A model generated the notes under the pieces. That model did no database searches. It was not told the origin of the DNA and worked only from the letters and a program-made list of their open reading frames with translations. 26,577 nucleotides of DNA from Bacillota bacterium (lineage in GTDB: Bacteria; Bacillota; Clostridia; Lachnospirales; Lachnospiraceae), in contig JAEZLZ010000031.1 of assembly GCA_023415055.1 (NCBI GenBank), positions 1-26,577 of the forward strand. Reading direction: 5' to 3'. A program made the translations under genes and the position numbers. Position 1 is the stretch's first letter. Every line of letters starts with the position of its first letter. Positions 24,755-26,577 of the stretch are shown here, in pieces.

Positions 24755-26164
24755 CTACTTAATGCTTCTTATATATCTGCAGTTAGGATAATTACTACAA
24801 CCAACGAATCGCCCAAACTTGCCCATCTTTTCTTTCAAATCACCGCCACAATCAGGGCACTTATCAACTTCTATCTTAGCAGCTTTCTTTACCGGCTCAG
24901 GCATTCTAATAATCCTGGCTTCAGGGTTGTTCTTTTGGCACTCGTAGCATATACCAAGATTAATATGATGCATTCCACCATAGGAACTAAATTTAGACTC
25001 AAGTGCTATCTTTCCACAGAACTCACATTTAACCCAACGCCTTCCCTGCGTATCTCTTACTTGCTCCTCTTGTTGATTCATCCGTTCCAACAGGCTATCT
25101 GCAAATCGTCTCTCTGCTTCGATACGTTCCAGCTCTTCTATACGTTTACGCCCTTCAGCTTCAGATCGCACCTTTTCAGCTTCTTCGCGTTGCTTAGCTG
25201 CTCTTTCGGTAGCAAGCTTCTGTTCTTCTTCCCAGCATCGTCTACGTTCTTCTGCCTCTGCTCGTTCTTGTCGTTCTCTTTCTTCGCGCATCTTGGCTTC
25301 TTGCTCTGCTGCAAGACGGCGCTCTTCTTCCTTAGCCTTACGTCGTTCTTCGCGCTTATCACGTTCCTGCTCTATACCGGCATTCCATTCAACCTTCGAA
25401 CGTTCCAAAAGATCATTAAGTGCAACAAATTGATAAACTACTTTTCCATCATCAATGGTGAACTCATCTAGATTGTCCTCTGCAAGTATTATCTCCTGCC
25501 ACATGCCATCAATATCTTGAGCGCTATATGCAGCTCTTAACCTAGCTGTAGAATAATCACGATCTGTAACAGACAGAAACAAACAATATCCCTGCTCACT
25601 TTGAACCTTCATGATGCTTTCAGGGTACTGCCCATCATTTCCAAAATTGCGTATATCTACAACGTAGATTACGCATATACCTTTGCTATTTTCCATAAGA
25701 AGATTTATCTTTTCTTCTGACAGATTAATTCTTTCATTACAATAGCTTAGACCGACCCTTCTGCTCCTTGATAGGAATGTAAACTCATATTTACGTGTAA
25801 TATCACTCACGTCCCTAACTGGAACTCTTGATTCAATGTCTGGATCTTGAAGTTTGTCATCAAGCCAACATTTTAAAACAATCTTTGAATCAATTGAATT
25901 CTGTCCTTCCATAACTGCTTCACATGAGGAATTGAATTCTCCATCCTTTAGCCTAAAATGCTGCTCCCTGAGATTACGATCTCCTGCTACAAGAATTAAA
26001 TTTGATCCACAGCCACAAGGACAAAAAAGCTGATTACTTCTGCTCTTTTCACGAAGGTCTTTTAACCTTTCCGGAATATTAATTTGTTTCCCATTTGCAA
26101 CCGTGTATATCGTTTCAATTCCGATATACTTTCCGTCACATAAGCATACCGTTCTCTGTGCCAA
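24755..26164 (-). CDS. CoiA-like N-terminus, coiled coil and topoisomerase-type zinc finger protein
   Basis: 469 residues from a TTG start with GGGGG eight nt upstream; no in-frame ATG is closer. The N-terminal part has Cys-rich FCPCGCGSNL (C48, C50, C52), then REQHF (H69) and C81, resembling the zinc-ribbon start of CoiA-like proteins. The following domain (about 100-250) lacks the Glu-x-Gln expected of a CoiA nuclease. Residues about 255-370 are almost all Glu, Arg, Lys, Ala and Gln in a long coiled coil. Two four-cysteine fingers end the protein: C380/C383/C406/C409 and C436/C439/C456/C462, the latter matching topoisomerase I C-terminal fingers (KFGRFVGCSNYPNC). A DNA-binding role is likely; the process is unknown. 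It is monocistronic. Confidence 0.7.
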   Translation of the reverse strand: MAQRTVCLCDGKYIGIETIYTVANGKQINIPERLKDLREKSRSNQLFCPCGCGSNLILVAGDRNLREQHFRLKDGEFNSSCEAVMEGQNSIDSKIVLKCWLDDKLQDPDIESRVPVRDVSDITRKYEFTFLSRSRRVGLSYCNERINLSEEKINLLMENSKGICVIYVVDIRNFGNDGQYPESIMKVQSEQGYCLFLSVTDRDYSTARLRAAYSAQDIDGMWQEIILAEDNLDEFTIDDGKVVYQFVALNDLLERSKVEWNAGIEQERDKREERRKAKEEERRLAAEQEAKMREERERQERAEAEERRRCWEEEQKLATERAAKQREEAEKVRSEAEGRKRIEELERIEAERRFADSLLERMNQQEEQVRDTQGRRWVKCEFCGKIALESKFSSYGGMHHINLGICYECQKNNPEARIIRMPEPVKKAAKIEVDKCPDCGGDLKEKMGKFGRFVGCSNYPNCRYIRSIK

Positions 26165-26455
26165 AAGAACACCCCCATCTGATTAATATCAAAAACAAAC
26201 CTCTTCACCGACCTTTTTTCGGTTTGCACAATATCGCTTATTTTGCTTTGAATATTAAATCTTTCATTGCATCATATCCCATGTAATGGATATTATCAAT
26301 ACATTTGCCACACCTAAAGCTACACTGAAAATTGAAAAGTTTAATTCCACTTCTCTTTTATCCTGTGGAGTTTACCTTCGCACAAGTAGAGTTTACTCCT
26401 TCATACATTAGTGATATGATTTTCATACCTTCTGACGGCAGTAGACGGAGATTTT

Positions 26456-26577
26456 ATGAGTAATCTCATACCAGGCAACCAGAAACACCTTGGTCTTAAT
26501 GACCGCATGTTTATTGAAAAGTCCTTGAATGAAGGACGAAGCTTTAAGGATATCGCCCGCTACCTATGCAAGGATCC
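26456..26577 (+). CDS. IS30-family transposase, N-terminus only (cut by window edge)
   Basis: ATG at 26456, five nt after GGAG, opens a frame that is still open at the window end (about 40 codons). The product begins MSNLIPGNQKHLGLNDR and continues IEKSLNEGRSFKDIARYL, the helix-turn-helix start typical of IS30-family transposases. The upstream 160 bp should hold the left end; two similar strings, GTGGAGTTTAC (about 26366) and GTAGAGTTTAC (about 26388), lie there, but the exact terminus cannot be set. Confidence 0.75.
   Translation, partial: MSNLIPGNQKHLGLNDRMFIEKSLNEGRSFKDIARYLCKD

Noticed and set aside
24611..25471. 286-codon plus-strand ORF
   Set aside because: It is antisense to the coiled-coil gene; the Glu/Arg/Lys-rich codons give long open Ser/Phe/Leu frames on the other strand. 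Its start also spans the terminator of that gene.

Overview
The window is AT-rich. Its gene order, ribosome-binding sites and protein types (YesM/YesN two-component pair, CUT1-type ABC importer without its own ATPase, ROK kinase, IS30-type transposase) point to a Gram-positive anaerobe of the Clostridia, most likely Lachnospiraceae. That assignment is inference; no rRNA or marker gene is present. No tRNA, rRNA, CRISPR array or riboswitch was recognised.

Region A (about 1-760) has no convincing gene. It holds three evenly spaced short direct repeats resembling an insertion-sequence end, two stacked inverted repeats (one a good minus-strand terminator) and a doubtful 45-codon ORF.

Region B (762-20180) is a large minus-strand glycan-utilisation locus, read right to left. 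It begins with a response regulator (YesN type) and sensor kinase (YesM type). Next come a lipoprotein sugar-binding protein and two permeases, then a HAD phosphatase. The enzymes follow: GH38 alpha-mannosidase-like protein no. 2, a 73-codon ORF, a GH106-like glycosidase, a 62-codon ORF, GH38 no. 1, ROK sugar kinase, GmhA-like SIS isomerase and a calcineurin-like phosphoesterase. None of the glycosidases has a signal peptide. The simplest reading is that oligosaccharides containing mannose, and perhaps rhamnose, are imported intact, cut in the cytoplasm, and that the released sugar is phosphorylated (ROK) and isomerised (SIS). A terminator and a promoter with a 20-bp-spaced direct repeat separate the regulators from the transport/enzyme operon. 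Unusual points are a GH38 protein lacking the family's catalytic Asp, a permease with a roughly 190-residue extra domain, a ROK kinase without the zinc cysteines, and an HAD enzyme with an extra N-terminal domain.

Region C (20240-24430) looks like a decayed second sugar locus. A fragment of an IS transposase, with a leader inverted repeat that would hide its start site from read-through transcripts, abuts a truncated FAD-dependent oxidoreductase. Intact AraC-type regulator and GH127-like beta-L-arabinofuranosidase genes follow, then a stub that looks like the signal peptide of a lost binding protein, the C-terminal third of a DUF4432 (aldose-epimerase-like) protein, and a head-to-head fragment of an unrelated gene. 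Deletions and insertions have clearly worked here.

Region D (24683-26577) carries a 469-residue protein with a CoiA-like N-terminus, a long charged coiled coil and two C-terminal zinc fingers, with its own terminator. The start of an IS30-family transposase runs off the window edge.
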